Shown: piece after piece, positions 42,498 to 55,244 of the stretch | How the letters are laid out: each line of letters opens with the position of its first letter | How positions within the stretch are numbered: position 1 is the stretch's first letter | Source: Darksidea phi | Taxonomy: Eukaryota > Ascomycota > Dothideomycetes > Pleosporales > Lentitheciaceae | Direction: 5' to 3' | Assembly (NCBI GenBank): GCA_030770425.1 | Contig: JASJFT010000024.1 | Location: forward strand, 62,001 to 126,000 | DNA length: 64,000 bases | Notes under the pieces: model-generated | Database searches by the model: none | What the model saw: the letters and a program-made list of their open reading frames with translations, nothing else | Told to the model about the DNA's origin: nothing | Position numbers and translations under genes: made by a program

Positions 42498-42832
42498 TGT
42501 GTTCACAATATGATTCAGAATGTCAATTGACGAACAAGAGCAGTAAATAAGATAGAGAAGTTCGTTGTCTTGGAGTTTGCTATCTATATCGAAAGCACTT
42601 GTGTTGGAGAACTTTCGAGCGCGTAACACACACGTCATACATCATCACACCGGGGTCATCCGAAGCTAGCCGACTTGGGCGAGACATGTCCCCAAGTTCA
42701 AAATTTCGTGCTATTCTCCAACGCGGTACTATTATCATTCTTGTTTGTGCGATGCGTGTTATTCATACTCTCAATCCTTCGCGCGAAGAGTCGTTAATTT
42801 GGTTGGTGTCCCAGTCTTCTCTAAAGCTGCAT

Positions 42833-43681
42833 CTACACCGCCGCAGCCTCTCCAAAACTCTGCACTTTCTCATACACAGCAGCATCGATCGCCTTACACT
42901 CTGCCATACACTTCTTTGGCCCAGTCCGTGATATGACACAGTGGCTGCACATTCTTTCCCAATCTTGTTTCCTTCTCCAAATTCATGAATCGCAAAGAAG
43001 TCGAGACCGCCAGGCTTCTTCCCATCATTTCGCGTATGGAAGACGAGACTGAAGCGCGTCATTCGCTTCCAGCCGGGCTCTTTGAACATTTGCACATTAT
43101 TTTCGTCGCGGTATCAAGTATCGAGATTGGCTTCTCCGCCCGGGGACGGCTGCATGGCTGCGTAGATGATTTTCGTGGCCGCCATCTGACGGAAATCTTA
43201 GCTACCTACAACGTCACATACACGTTTGATAGCCACAAGCGGATTTGGGGCAAAAGGTGAACGAACGTACCTTCAGGCTGCTTTTCAGTCTCATACAGCT
43301 GCACCAGCGAAAAGATCCTCGACTCAAACTCGATGAAGTTGTCCACCGGCCCATTCGTCGGAAACATGTCGCTCGTCCTCGGCATATCCTTCAGCTTACC
43401 AGACTGTACTGACGCCAGATCGGGTACTTTATGATCATATACCTTCCATCATAATTCGCATCCGCAGCTTTCCACGTCCACGCCGATTTGAGGATGCCGG
43501 TGTCGAGCACCTTAGGCAGATACACCTCCTCCCACCACTTTTCTAGCGTCTCTTGCGATACTGTCGAGTCCTTCTTTGGCGCGAAGAAGCTTTGCATGAT
43601 ACTAGGGCCGGACCATTGTTTCGGATTGCGTTCGTAGAAGACATAGCTAATAAATTTTAGGGCAATTTCATTTAGACGCAA
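42833..43681 (-). pseudogene. EthD/dimeric alpha-beta barrel protein, multiply broken
   Basis: Two related halves are readable. The first has SQETLEKWWEEVYLPKVL, LKSAWTWKAADANYD, then a frame jump (apparent loss of a few bases near 43435) to YKVPDLASVQSGKLK and PRTSDMFPTNGPVDNFIEFE. After an intron (about 43271 to 43190) the second half reads IIYAAMQPSPGGEANLDT with an in-frame TGA (43114-43116) where Trp is expected. It continues YRDENNVQMFKEPGWKR and GGLDFFAIHEFGEGNKIGK, then two more phase changes before the tail KAIDAAVYEKVQSFGEA ending at 42833. Fungal homologues are small EthD-domain proteins of uncertain function. This copy is inactive. Confidence 0.65.
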
Positions 43682-45494
43682 GGGGATGGAAGTAGGTTTT
43701 CCTATACTGATATCTGCGTTCGGGCGACATATATGTGAGAATACTTCCGGACTGTCCCATATGGAGTGGTCAGGAACGTGACCTTACTCCGCATCTACGC
43801 TCGGATTATCTTACCCGAACCTCAACTGTAGTTAAGGAGATCATTTGAGAGTTAGCGGCACGCAAACGATGCCAACATGGAATGCTGACACGTCCTTCGT
43901 GAGTCCGAAGAAGTGTGTGGCTTTTTTTGTGTCAGCTCGTCACTAACTTCCGGATTCGATGGGAAAAACAAGCGATGCACCGAAGCACCATAGAATCAAG
44001 CGAGTACTTTCCTTCCACCGCGGTTACATACATTGCTTCGTTGGTTCCTCGATGGTGGAGTGGATGTGAGCATGGGTCTATTACGGTACCCTTCCTCCCC
44101 CATTCAATCACCGAACGAACGCGACGTGACCTACTTGAGATCGATTTGATAGGAGGATACGAAATGAAAAGTGACCAAAGATGGACGCATTAACCAAGCC
44201 CTAACTAGAACTAACGAAAGCTCGCGCCTTTCCAACCCCCTCCCCAGACTTTTGATATTTATCAGCTGCTTAGACCTATATGTTCGCCCCGCACTTTATT
44301 CCGGTCATAAAGTCCGGTGTACTACCCGATTTCCTATTGACATCCACCATCACATTCTAACAAAGACCTCCGATCAAGAGGTGGTCATTGTTCCTTCCCA
44401 AGGACGAGACATTCAAAGCCATGGCATTGTTCAAGCGCTTCTTCGGAACTTCTCGAAGTTTGACGTGTCAATTTTCCGAATATTCTGTGAAAGAACCCGA
44501 GCTCCTTCGAATGTACGCTTCTGGACCCGACCTCAAACGCGCCGCAAGAGCACCTCTCGACTTGCCATCATCTCAAGACTCATGCATGCAGTCATTGGTG
44601 CTGGCAAAATTCACCTACAATGGAGCATGCTTTCTGGAAGCGAGTGCTTTTGGCTGTCTACGACGTACAATTTTCATACGCTCGCAAGGCGCGTTCTATA
44701 ACTGGAATCTGCTGTTGCAGGTAGAGATACCCATTACTAAGGCATAGTTCGCGATGAGGAGCACAACCATCTAAGGCTTACACCAGCCGCTACGCTACCG
44801 TTAAACCTACATGACTGAGGATTCACTAACAAGGGGTGGATCTGCTATGCACCATATTAGCTTCGGAGTATACAAACCGTGAATGTTGATATCCGTATAC
44901 ATAAGCGTACAACGCGGAGCTCACGCTGATTAGCCGAAAATCAAAGAATTGTTTGAGTTTGAGTCGCCTGGTGTCTCGCATAACGAAACCCAGTTTCCCG
45001 CACACCGCCGAACACCAGCCTTGTCTCCGCATTTAACATGGTCGGCTTACGAAACCCCTGACATATGCAAGATTTGCTGAGTGACTATCACAAACACGAT
45101 AATGTGCTTTGTGCTGCTTCTGGGTTGCAACAATATCGGACTTTACACAACAATTGGAGGCGGGAGGCGAAGTGACTGATAATCGCCGTTACTTCGCCTA
45201 ATGCGGCCACATTCGCATGTCAGATTTGACCGACTTTGGATCCCAAATGTAGGGGCTGGAATGACAGGTGTACTGGACGTAGTCTCCCTGCCATGTCTTG
45301 TCAGATATTCATCACTCACATCGTACTACAGAGCTGCGCCTCCGCGCCTCGGACGAACTGCCTACAAACCTTTCATTTTTAAATCTTTGGTTCCTCTGAA
45401 CGGGCCGTCTCGTCGACTTTAATGCCGCTAAGTCACAGAAACGTTACATACACTATCAATTTGCAAAGCTTCGCAGCCTATCATCCTCGTCTCG
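43682..45494. other. Intergenic with weak ORFs only
   Basis: The best candidate is a plus-strand frame from ATG 44421 to 44747 (MALFKRFFGTSRSLTCQF..., 108 codons), whose start looks gene-like but which has no family match I can name. Nothing else is supported. Confidence 0.35.
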
Positions 45495-46395
45495 ATGAAT
45501 GAACAGCGACCTACCACCTTTGGGCTCAATGCCTTTCTTATCGTTCTCACATTAACTGCAACGGGTTCGAGGATATGGCGGAGTACATTTGTTGTGAGGA
45601 ACTTTAACTTGCAAGACGGCAAGGTTCTTGAGAGTCTGGTCGTTTGCTCACTGGCAAACTTTTGTCTAGGTTTGATCACATTGGCATGCGTACGGTAGCC
45701 CCGTCTATATGGCATCACAAGCTGATAAACGTCCAGGTCGCAGCAACCATCTTCATGGCATGCCAAATCGTCGCATCCAGATACGGCCTAGGAAAGCACA
45801 TGGTGGACATGAGACATGCCTCTTTGGCCTACGCTCATCAAGGTAATCACGCCAAATTTCCCTCGCAACTACCCATCCTGATTATCCCGCAGATACTTAT
45901 GGCTTCCAACACCTTCTACTTCCTCTGCAATTGGGCCGTAAAACACGCCCTCCTCCTCTTCTACCTCGAACTGACTTGCATGCACCATCACACCCATCTG
46001 ATCTATTTCATGCACTTCGTTACCTTAGGATTTGGGTTATCCAGCATTCTCGTCAACCTCTTCCTATGCCGGCCTATGCGCAAGAACTGGGCGACGGACG
46101 CGAACGGCTGGTGTTTGAGTAGGAATGCTTTTTACTATGCCAATGTGGGGATTATGTTGGCAACGGATTGCGTGCTTTATGCGATGCCGTTGGTTTTTAC
46201 AGCGAGGTTGCAGCTGAGAAAAAAAGCAGGAGTGGGGTTGAGAATTTTGTCCGGGTTTGGGTGGGCTGTGAGTAGCTGTCCTTCTCTACAGCGGCTAATG
46301 TATGGAAGCTAATGTGGTTGGCAATAGGGTGCTTGCAGCGAGCGCAGCTCGTGTCTACTCTACACATTTATTCTCTACGAAGCCAGATTATACTT
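45495..46395 (+). pseudogene. Rhodopsin-domain (PTH11-like) membrane protein, degraded or truncated
   Basis: Exon 1 starts at 45495 (MNEQRPTTFGLNAFLIVLTL, RIWRSTFVVRNFNLQD) and ends at 45618. A GC-AG intron (45619-45669) leads to a 20-nt exon (45670-45689, LITLAC). A GTACGG...CCAG intron then leads to exon 3 at 45737 (VAATIFMACQIVASRYGLGKHM). Family motifs continue: FLCNWAVKHALLLFYLEL, NLFLCRPMRKNWATDANGWC, MLATDCVLYAMPLVFTARLQ. At the next two expected introns (45843-45892 and 46270 onward) consensus splicing leaves the frame off by one base. The protein is also not continued after KPDYT (about 46393). It is probably a dead or truncated paralog of the intact gene at 6952-8457. Confidence 0.65.
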
Positions 46396-46433
46396 GTAAG
46401 CAAACCCCAATCACCGATCCTACAAAAGCCAGG

Positions 46434-46926
46434 TTAACATCGTGAACAGACCGTTTCGCCAACATAATGCTCTGGGCCGTGATAGAAAACCACCTCGCCG
46501 TAGTCGTAGCCTGCGCTCCTAGCATAAAAGTAGCTGTCTCCCTGATAATCCCACGGCTTGTTTCCGTGCCTAAGATAGTATCCCGCTTCACGTTCTCTCG
46601 CTCCCAGCACTCTGTCCCGGTAGATGTAGAAGTTGCAGAGGTTGTGGACGATGATGATGCGGATGGCAGATGGAGTAAGAGCCTGAGAGGGCAACTCGGG
46701 ATCGTGGAGAGTGAATGTGGGGATGGACTGCCGAGGCCAATGGCGCCAGTTTTCTTTGCGAATTGGCGAAGAAGTGCGGGTCAGGAGATGGCGGGGTGGG
46801 GAAGAAGTAAGAGAAGGGAGGGTGGCGATGGGTGGGTTTACATTAGGGGAAAAGGGGATACAAGAATTGAAGACAAGGCATAGTATTCGTATAGAACGTG
46901 GTTGAATGTATTCAGGAAGGTTGACG
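46434..46926 (-). CDS. Long open frame without Met; possible terminal exon of an unknown gene
   Basis: The minus strand is open from about 46926 to the stop at 46434. The latter half looks like real protein: SAIRIIIVHNLCNFYIYRDRV, REREAGYYLRHGNKPWDYQG, FYHGPEHYVGETVCSRC. No in-frame ATG occurs in the whole stretch, so the start must be in an upstream exon or the frame is a relic. Acceptor candidates exist but none is decisive. Family not recognised. Confidence 0.35.
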
Positions 46927-47169
46927 GCTATCTATCGCTTCGGACTGCTAGCGCGCCATCTCGCTCTCACCAAGTGTTCACCATTAGCCGAATGCTGGCT
47001 ATAGCCAAATACTCGTCGTCAACCAAATATAACCCCCATAGACGTCGCCACTCAACGGTGTTTGGCGTACAAAGATCGTACAAACCATTCTCAATCATAA
47101 ACTTCTGTTTGCAAGGTCCAGGCCAGTGTAAAACCCGACCAGAGGACGTCTTGACTACACAGCTCGAGG
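46927..47169. other. Intergenic
   Basis: No gene recognised. Confidence 0.35.
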
Positions 47170-47787
47170 TTAATTCGTATTCTCGAACTCGGTGGCCCAG
47201 GTGGGCGACTTCTCGACCTTCGCACCTTGAACAGCTGACTTCGGGATCGCTCCACCGCCAAAGCCGTTCGGGACGTACTGGGGACCGCCAGGACCGCCAG
47301 TGGCAACAGGGGAACCGGTGAGGACATGCTTGAAGTCAGTGGGACTACCAATGCTAAACGGCGGCGGTGTCGGGGTCCTGTCCTCAGGCTTCTTGGCCGT
47401 CTTGTCCTTCTTGCTCTTGAACATCGTCTTCAGTCCACCAAACCAACGACGCCAAAGCGCCTTCTTGTCCTTCTCTTCATCCTCTTCCTGAGTTCCGAGG
47501 ATGGCAACCTGAGAGGGCGACTCTGGGATGGGGGACGCAAGCGACGCCGACTTCTTCTTCTTATGAAGTGTGAACTTGGAGAAGGAAGATGACTTCGCGG
47601 TGGCCGGGAGGGCGGTGAGGTTGTTGTCGAGAACCTCACCGATGTTGGGGAGGGTCGTCATAGTTGAAGGGCCGATGTTGGAGGAGGCCTGGGCAGTGTC
47701 TTGCAAGTGCTGCTGGGACTTCGACTTGAAGATCATACTGCTGAGCGGCAGCAGGTGGTGGGAGGAGCGCTTCGAGATAAGACCCAT
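47170..47787 (-). CDS. CRIB-like motif protein, 205 aa
   Basis: The ATG at 47787 (MGLISKRSSHHLLPLSSMIF) lies 16 nt after an acceptor CTCAAG preceded by a perfect TACTAAC branch site. The 5' leader is therefore probably spliced, with any upstream coding exon unresolved. The protein is basic and disordered-looking: EVLDNNLTALPATAKSSSFS, KFTLHKKKKSASLASP, KALWRRWFGGLKTMFKSKKDKTAKK. It then carries FSIGSPTDFKHVLTG, which resembles a Cdc42/Rac-interactive binding motif (I-S-x-P-x-x-F-x-H). The second His of the consensus is not matched, so binding of Rho GTPases is a hypothesis. The C-terminus is Gly/Pro-rich (ATGGPGGPQYVPNGFGGG). Confidence 0.6.
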   Translation of the reverse strand: MGLISKRSSHHLLPLSSMIFKSKSQQHLQDTAQASSNIGPSTMTTLPNIGEVLDNNLTALPATAKSSSFSKFTLHKKKKSASLASPIPESPSQVAILGTQEEDEEKDKKALWRRWFGGLKTMFKSKKDKTAKKPEDRTPTPPPFSIGSPTDFKHVLTGSPVATGGPGGPQYVPNGFGGGAIPKSAVQGAKVEKSPTWATEFENTN

Positions 47788-49235
47788 CCCGAAAGTGTAA
47801 CCTTGAGGAAAAGTTGTTAGTATTCGAGCTGAGATGATGCTTGAACTCGAACAGAAAAGACAGGTTCCGGAAGCTCCCGTGCCAACAGCTGACGGTTTTA
47901 AGGAGGAGCACAAAACTCGGTCGGAACCCAAAGCTGAGGGCGCGTTGTCGGTACGGCGCTTGAGGATGAGTAGAGAGGTCTTGGAGAGGGTGTGGTGGCG
48001 GTTCGTCGAGATGTTGTGTCCTAGTGTTGCCGTTGACGCGGGAGGAGAAGCGTAGCAGGTGCAGCGAGGCAGAAGATTTTTGTTTTGAGCATATGGCGTG
48101 ATTGCTGCCTTGCAAACGAAATCACGTTCCCCTGGTGAAGGTGGAATTACGGTAAACAAGTGCGGGCGATGCCGAAGTGAAGGTGGTCGTCAATAGCAAC
48201 TAGCGATGGGAGCACGAACAGCAACTTCCCCCACCAAACGCATTCAACATTGCGGGCTTTGTCTCCCATCTGGACGTGTAGTAGAGAGAAGTTCTTCGTC
48301 GTGAGCTTGTGCTAGCCGTTTCATGCTGCCGAAGCATTTTCGCGTTGGTGTGATAGTGGGAGGGTGTTGGTTCTTCAGACGAAGGGGGATTACACCATGC
48401 TCAACAGCTAAGTATGACGTGCTTCAAGGTAGTCAACGGTAGAGCTATTGTTCTGGAAGAATCTCGTCCTTCGAATATGTGACACCCCACTGGCTTCTCA
48501 TGATCTTTAATGTGGCAACCGACGGAGCAACGAACAAATAACAGACGATGCATTAAGAAGATGGTTCTGACCGCTTTACGATGAATTTTACTGATTAGTA
48601 AAGTACGGGAACGTCTGGGCATAGATCTGAAAGGCATCGTATTCCACGGAGTATTCCTCGGACTGAACGGACGATTTGAAGTCAGAGGAGGAGGACATAG
48701 ACGAAGGCTCCAGTTGAGTTGGAGAAGGTGGATTAGAACCCGAGTACGACAAAATGACAAGGCGTTCCGACTCATCAGTTGGTAGTGACCTAATTCCGTA
48801 TACCTTTTATTTAGTCGATAGATGTGTGGTCAACGGTCTGGCGAATCTACCTATGTTGAGGCTAAGCCATTTTGAGAACAACGAATCAAAAACCTGCGCT
48901 TACTCACAGCGGAGAACGGTCGGAAGTGCATTTTGTACTCCTCGGATTATTAGTTTTGTCCTCCTGGAGGAACTATCTGACTAAAGACTCTAGAACTATC
49001 CTGCTGCACTATTCCCGTAGAATCCTCCTGCCAAATTGAATGTTTTTCATGAACTCCGGGATATAGAGTGAAACCGCAAGTTCCTCGGCTAGCCGATCAG
49101 GTCTCGCCCGCCACCTTCGCTACAACTTTTTATTCCGACATTTTACTACCCTATAACTCTCCCTCTTACTGCTCGAACTTAGATACTTTACTGCAACCAT
49201 TTTCCTCTCGACTTCTCTCTCCACAACCAGCCATC
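47788..49235. other. Intergenic with probable leader intron of the CRIB-like gene
   Basis: 47788-48160 (minus) may hold the untranslated first exon of the gene at 47787. The rest, to the HEM2 start, shows no gene. The last 100 bp are pyrimidine-rich, as in a fungal leader. Confidence 0.45.
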
Positions 49236-50403
<1,168 letters not shown>

Positions 50404-52575
50404 GAGGGCTGTCTCACTGTCAATCATGCTACGAGGGAAATCTCATTCTGTTTGGCGTTCAATATCCAGGGAGGAAAAGGGTCAGCATCAAAAGGATTCA
50501 TTCATCATTTGTTGGCTATTGTTCATTTGTGAAAGGTGCGCCTTGCGTTCTTATTCAACTCGGTGCGGTCATCTATGGAGCTTACGGACATTTCAAGGAT
50601 TACATCTCTCTGCTCAAAGGGGTCTCGGAAGACCGCCGTCAATCGTTGATGAGATGTCGGATGTCGGACACGCGCGCGCTTGCTATGTTAGCAGGCCCGA
50701 AGATGCAAGCGTTCCTCATCCTCACTGCAGATCACGTTGGCTCTAACTTGGAGTCTTTCAGACGGGTGAGTGATACCGACTGGTCTGATAAGCGGCCAAT
50801 ATCGGCTTTCCAACCCTCATTCATGACACCTCGGTTGCCCAAAAAGCCAACCATAAGTTCAACGCTACCCTTGATCTGCCTCCGACGCTCCGTTACGAAA
50901 TTACAAGCTGTGGACTTACTCAAAGCGGAAGGAAAGTGAGGCGGTCGGAACTACTCGGCGATTGAAAAAGGCTGTACGAAACACCATTCCATTCGACGAT
51001 GTTCTCGCGCTCTTACGAGTCATTATTAGCAACCTTACTCAAGGTCCAGAGCCATCCCCGTGCAACAAGCGTGGGGCTGGGCACCCAATGAAGTACTCTT
51101 GCTCTCGTGAGCATCCCTCTCAAGCTTCGAGACCCTCTGGGCTCAACGGGGCGGTGAGTGTGTGTGGGGAGATATGCAGGGCTGTATGGAAGCACGGAAG
51201 CTGGAGCGAGCCCTGCGCTAGCGCTAATCGCTACAGTGCAGCTGCAGCTGCTAATCGGCAACCTTGTCGACGGGCGCTCTCGGAAAGCGTGTAATTATCA
51301 ATCCCGGGAGGATGAGCATGACAAGACACAGAATATCTCGGATACTCAGCTGATGAGCATCTTCTCTTCGCCATTGTCGCTTCGGTTCGCGAGACTTGAA
51401 GTCTGTGAGACGAGCAGCTGTACCTGACCTTCGTCTTATCTCTCTTTACCACGGGACATGACAAAGCGCCCAAGGAATATATATATGCGCTGGCCGCGAA
51501 GGCTGGCCGCTCTAGGCTTACACGTCTTACCTCTTTTAAGTTCAGCTAGACGAATTACGGATTGTTTCGTGGCCGAACCAGTGGCATCCATTTGCTGTAC
51601 ATACTTTTTCGACCAATAGCTTTCTTAAAAGGCTAGCCTGGGAATGGCAATGCAGGGTCCACAGATCCAGGGTCCATGCTGTCTCCATTCACCGGTTATC
51701 GGAGACCAGGGACCGTTATCCTGTCAACGATTTGAACATTGAAGAGCCCGAAAGCTTACACTATGCATCTATTGAGCAGAGGACTACGATTGTCTATTTC
51801 ACCTACACGTGGCGATTGAAGCCTTCCAACGTGTACTGTCATTTCGAGGAGTGGAGGTCTGATCCACAAAGCCATGTCCCCGCCTCGAGTCCCTACGCTT
51901 GACGCGCCTGTGGTCCCGACCTGACCACCCTGCATGTGGGTCCTGCCATTCCGTCTGGACCGTCTCACGATTAATCAAACTTATCGAAAGAACTAATCCG
52001 GGGACGACATGCCTCCCTCGGAAAGGGTCCGAGCTCCGGGTGGGATCCGGACAAAGGTCGCATATAAGCTGCGTCTTTGTCCCTCTCATCTTTCGAACCA
52101 AGTTCCTTTGCTGTCTACCTTGTTTGTCGGCGGTACTCGGTGTTCTAGGTCCGGTCCCAAAAGATACAAGGGTATTTGTGATTTGAAGAAAAGGAAGATA
52201 TATTCAGCGTTTTTGGGTTTGCGGTTGAAAGTCTTCACCTGGATCCTGTCTTCGATTCCTTGCATTTTCGGGCGCTGACTTCCTCTTTCAATCTTGATCA
52301 AAAGTGAGTACACCTGTCCTTTCCCATGCGTTGGCTCTTCAGCCTCATTCGCGGGATGGTGGATCGCAACACGGCGTTGCGGTCTAGAACCTCGCGGAAA
52401 CAGAACGCGGTTGGGGCGTAATAATAAGATGCTCGAAAGAGAACACAGCGCTGACCATCAATACAGAAGCATATCCAATCTGCGTAGCCTCAATCGCATC
52501 GCCGATATCTAGCTCGTTGACCACGCGACATCTTCTCATTCGCATACCAAGGCCTCTTCCACCCACTCAGAAACT
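50404..52575. other. Intergenic, no gene recognised
   Basis: Several short frames (for example 50529-50939 plus) lack family features. The 51480-52560 part has pyrimidine-rich and purine-rich tracts and presumably includes the promoter of the small gene at 52576. Confidence 0.4.
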
Positions 52576-52862
52576 ATGTGCGCATATACATACTCGTGGT
52601 ACTACTGCAACCATGATTACTACATCTGGTGAGTCTCGCGAACCACACGCTTCACTCCTGTAGATGTTAGAGCTAACGGTGATCTCGTAGGGCCAACAGC
52701 ATCGAAGTCTGCCCTAACCGCCTGCTCTCCGGCTACTCGTACGACGCATGGAGCATCGACATGTGCAAGAACATGACTGTATCATGTGGCGGATTCTCGA
52801 ATTACTACTGCTCAGAATGCAGCGAGGACGTAGCGCTAGAGTTTGAGCTTGACGAGCTATAA
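52576..52862 (+). CDS. Small Cys/Tyr-rich protein (74 aa), two exons
   Basis: Exons 52576-52628 and 52691-52862. The 62-bp intron is GTGAGT...GCTAAC...CTCGTAG and splits a Trp codon. The 74 residues contain seven Cys (about positions 2, 11, 25, 43, 50, 58, 61) and are rich in Tyr/Trp/Ser (start MCAYTYSWYYCNHDYYIW). The end is strongly acidic (EDVALEFELDEL). No signal peptide is visible, so it is not a classical secreted effector unless the true start lies in an upstream exon. The Cys spacing ends SCGG...YYCSEC. No family recognised. It is too short to appear as a single open frame, and the match of splice signals and frame supports reality. Confidence 0.5.
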
Positions 52863-53581
52863 ACCGTCCTGCGGACAATAACGACAGGTGAGTGGTTCGG
52901 CGCCCGCGCTTTGGTGCGTGAAAGAACAAGCTGACCATGCGTCTCTAGCCGTCAAAGCTATGCGCCCCACATTTCCACAATCACTTTCACCGCCCGGAGT
53001 TATTCGGGATTAGCGCTCACCGCCTTCGATATCCATTGCCGTTCTGTTCCGTACCAATTCCCCCATCCCGTCCTTCTAACAAACCACGAGTTTCCTTCTT
53101 CGCTCTCCACGTAACGGTATACGAAACGACCTCCTCTTCACACCCACGTATACGATTACACTGCCGGTATTTACTTCTTTCGAGAGTGCTAGATACCTTT
53201 CCCTTTCCATCTAGCGGTTTAGCGTGGCGGCGCATGCATTTGGTAGCCGCATAATCTTAGGTCATGGAGTTCAGGCTAAGAATGCCTTTGATTTCTGGGT
53301 TTGTTGATCTTGGGGCTTGTTCATATGTTTGAGCGCGCATTGATGCTCGTATTGTGTGGTTATCGCTTTGGCTTGTTATACCATAGACCGCATGGCCTCC
53401 ACTGCTTTGGCGTTTCAATATACAATGCTCATACTACAAAATTGTCCTGTTGCACGCATCCGCTGGAATACCGCTGGATTGAGAAAGGCCCCTAAAGTTG
53501 GTGTCTCAACCCTTCCTGCCTGGCCATCAAAGCCCTCTTGTATATACTGATACGTAGATCTCACTTACCCCAATGGCTGCT
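52863..53581. other. Intergenic between the small Cys gene and the thioesterase
   Basis: 3' flanks of two convergent genes. No gene seen. Confidence 0.45.
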
Positions 53582-55048
53582 TTACTCTGTAACGCTCTGC
53601 TCCGCCGTCCGAGGACTCAACCCAACGCCTTCTTCTTGCAGCGTCTCTTTCACTTGTTCTGCCCTTCTCCGTGCGTCGAGATAGTACATATACTCCTCAT
53701 ATGTCCGCGGCACGACCCTGATGTTCTTCTCCACGTTGAACGTGTAGTTGAACTGGCCGGTCGGCTTACTCCTCCCGTGTTCCACATCCCGCACTTTGCT
53801 GTCCACCCTGACCTGCACCCTTGTATATTCGCTATCCTGATCAAACTTCTCGCCCGGCGCGCCAATGAGGGGTGGGTCGGTGTACACTACTGTCGCGGTA
53901 AGGTACAAAATACTACCTACTGGCACGGGGTTCTGGAATGTGGACGGGTCGAGCGAGACGAATGTGGGGCGGACGTGGGCGAATGCTGCAGCGGTGGTAA
54001 AGGCAAGCTCGAAGGTTTGCTTTAGCAGGAAGCCACCAAAGATCATGAAGTGGTGTCTGTTGCGATTCTGTGGCTGCATTATAGTGGCGGTTTGGAGGCG
54101 AGTAGTGTCCATGAAATGCACGTTGTCAGGCTTTCGAAGTTCATCGTAGGGGTCGTGGTATTGGAGTTGTTTCTGCCAGAAGGCGTGGATAAGGTCTGAT
54201 TCGAGGTCGTTCGGGGTGTGTTTTACGAGGGCGGTTTCTTTGAGCTGTTTGCGGATTTTGGAGTTGCGTTCGCCGAGTTTGTAGAGGCGCTTCTCTTCGG
54301 GTGTCTCTGTGACGAGAGGGTTTACGTTGACGGGTCTGGACTACTGTTAGCTATCGCTACTGTGCAGACTTTGAGCGTGGTACTTCTTCGTTCCCGGGTC
54401 TAGAGACACCATAGTGAAGGTGCAATGGATTAGAACATCCTCATCCTTGATCTTCCCGCCTTCTTTGGGTGCTTTTGCGACCTGCATTGAGATCTCCAAG
54501 CTGCTCCTGCCCGTGGCATATGTGACTTTGCCTGAGAGCTCCAGATCGCATATCTCGTTCAATGGATGGTTAATGACAATCCTATCGCAGCTCGCAGTAA
54601 CAGTCGTCACGTCGTCGCCGGTGTGCTTATACGCAATGATGCCTGAAAGCGCATCAAGGTCCATAAATATCGTTCCTAGTCTTATGTGTCCCGAGGCGTT
54701 GAGGTATGTGTCTAACAGCCATGGATCTTGAGCTAGTGGCAGTATTACAGAAGAATAGCTGTCTTGCATGGGTTTCGGCGTCAATTTGCGCTCCTTGGAC
54801 ACTGTAGGCTGTTCAGAAGCTGCGGCTGGGTTTTTGCCCTCTTCCTGCTGCTTGCGCAAGGCTTCTATCCATGGTGTACGGACCCGTTGCGCGGTGAGCT
54901 CGCGGAAGACGCCATCGGTCCGTTGCGCACAGCTGGAATGGAAGGTACGGCTAGGAGTGGGCAAGGCGCGGATAGATTGAGGATAGAAATAACGGCAATT
55001 GAGCCACGTGTAAAGGCGTCGTAGTGTTGTTCTCGAAACGTGCGCCAT
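53582..55048 (-). CDS. Mitochondrial acyl-CoA thioesterase (ACOT9-like, double hot-dog)
   Basis: Exons 55048-54384 and 54335-53582 (472 aa); the 48-bp intron is GTACCA...GCTAAC...TCCAG, splitting a Lys codon. The N-terminus is a typical mitochondrial presequence (MAHVSRTTLRRLYTWLNCRYF). Two hot-dog domains follow. The first has LNASGHIRLGTIFMDLDALSGIIAYKHTG and VINHPLNEICDLELSGKVTYATGRSSLEI. The second has NRNRHHFMIFGGFLLKQTFELAFTTAAAFAHVRP and VPVGSILYLTATVVYTDPP. The enzyme hydrolyses acyl-CoA to free acid and CoA in the matrix. In-frame Mets upstream (to 55198) exist but would bury the presequence. It shares a 196-bp divergent promoter with the 618-aa gene. Confidence 0.9.
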
Positions 55049-55244
55049 TGTTGGTCTTTGGACCGTTCGTAGGGACTGAGCAATGACGCAGCTGCGCTCG
55101 CTCGAGCCTTGGCGTGAAAGCCTGAGGCACTCCCGCCTTCCACCGTTGGAACACCTCCAATCTTTCACGACCCACCACTCGCCACTCGCCACATCCATGG
55201 ATCACTCAGGAATCTGGGATGGGCAGCATTGAGGTTGGAAAAAG
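55049..55244. promoter_or_regulatory. Shared divergent promoter (thioesterase / 618-aa protein)
   Basis: Only 196 bp lie between the two start codons, so both genes must use overlapping promoter sequence. No specific sites assigned. Confidence 0.45.

Noticed and set aside
45843..45892. 50-bp GTAATC...CGCAG intron in the rhodopsin-like relic
   Set aside because: The signals look right and homologs suggest an intron here, but removing 50 bp shifts the frame by one base. I therefore scored the locus as damaged and did not force a model.
47788..48159. N-terminal extension of the CRIB-like protein up to 48159
   Set aside because: It crosses a TACTAAC branch site and a CTCAAG acceptor, so this part is probably intron and leader.
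50529..50939. 136-codon plus-strand frame downstream of HEM2
   Set aside because: It appears protein-like only in short patches. No start context, no family, and it overlaps frames on both strands.
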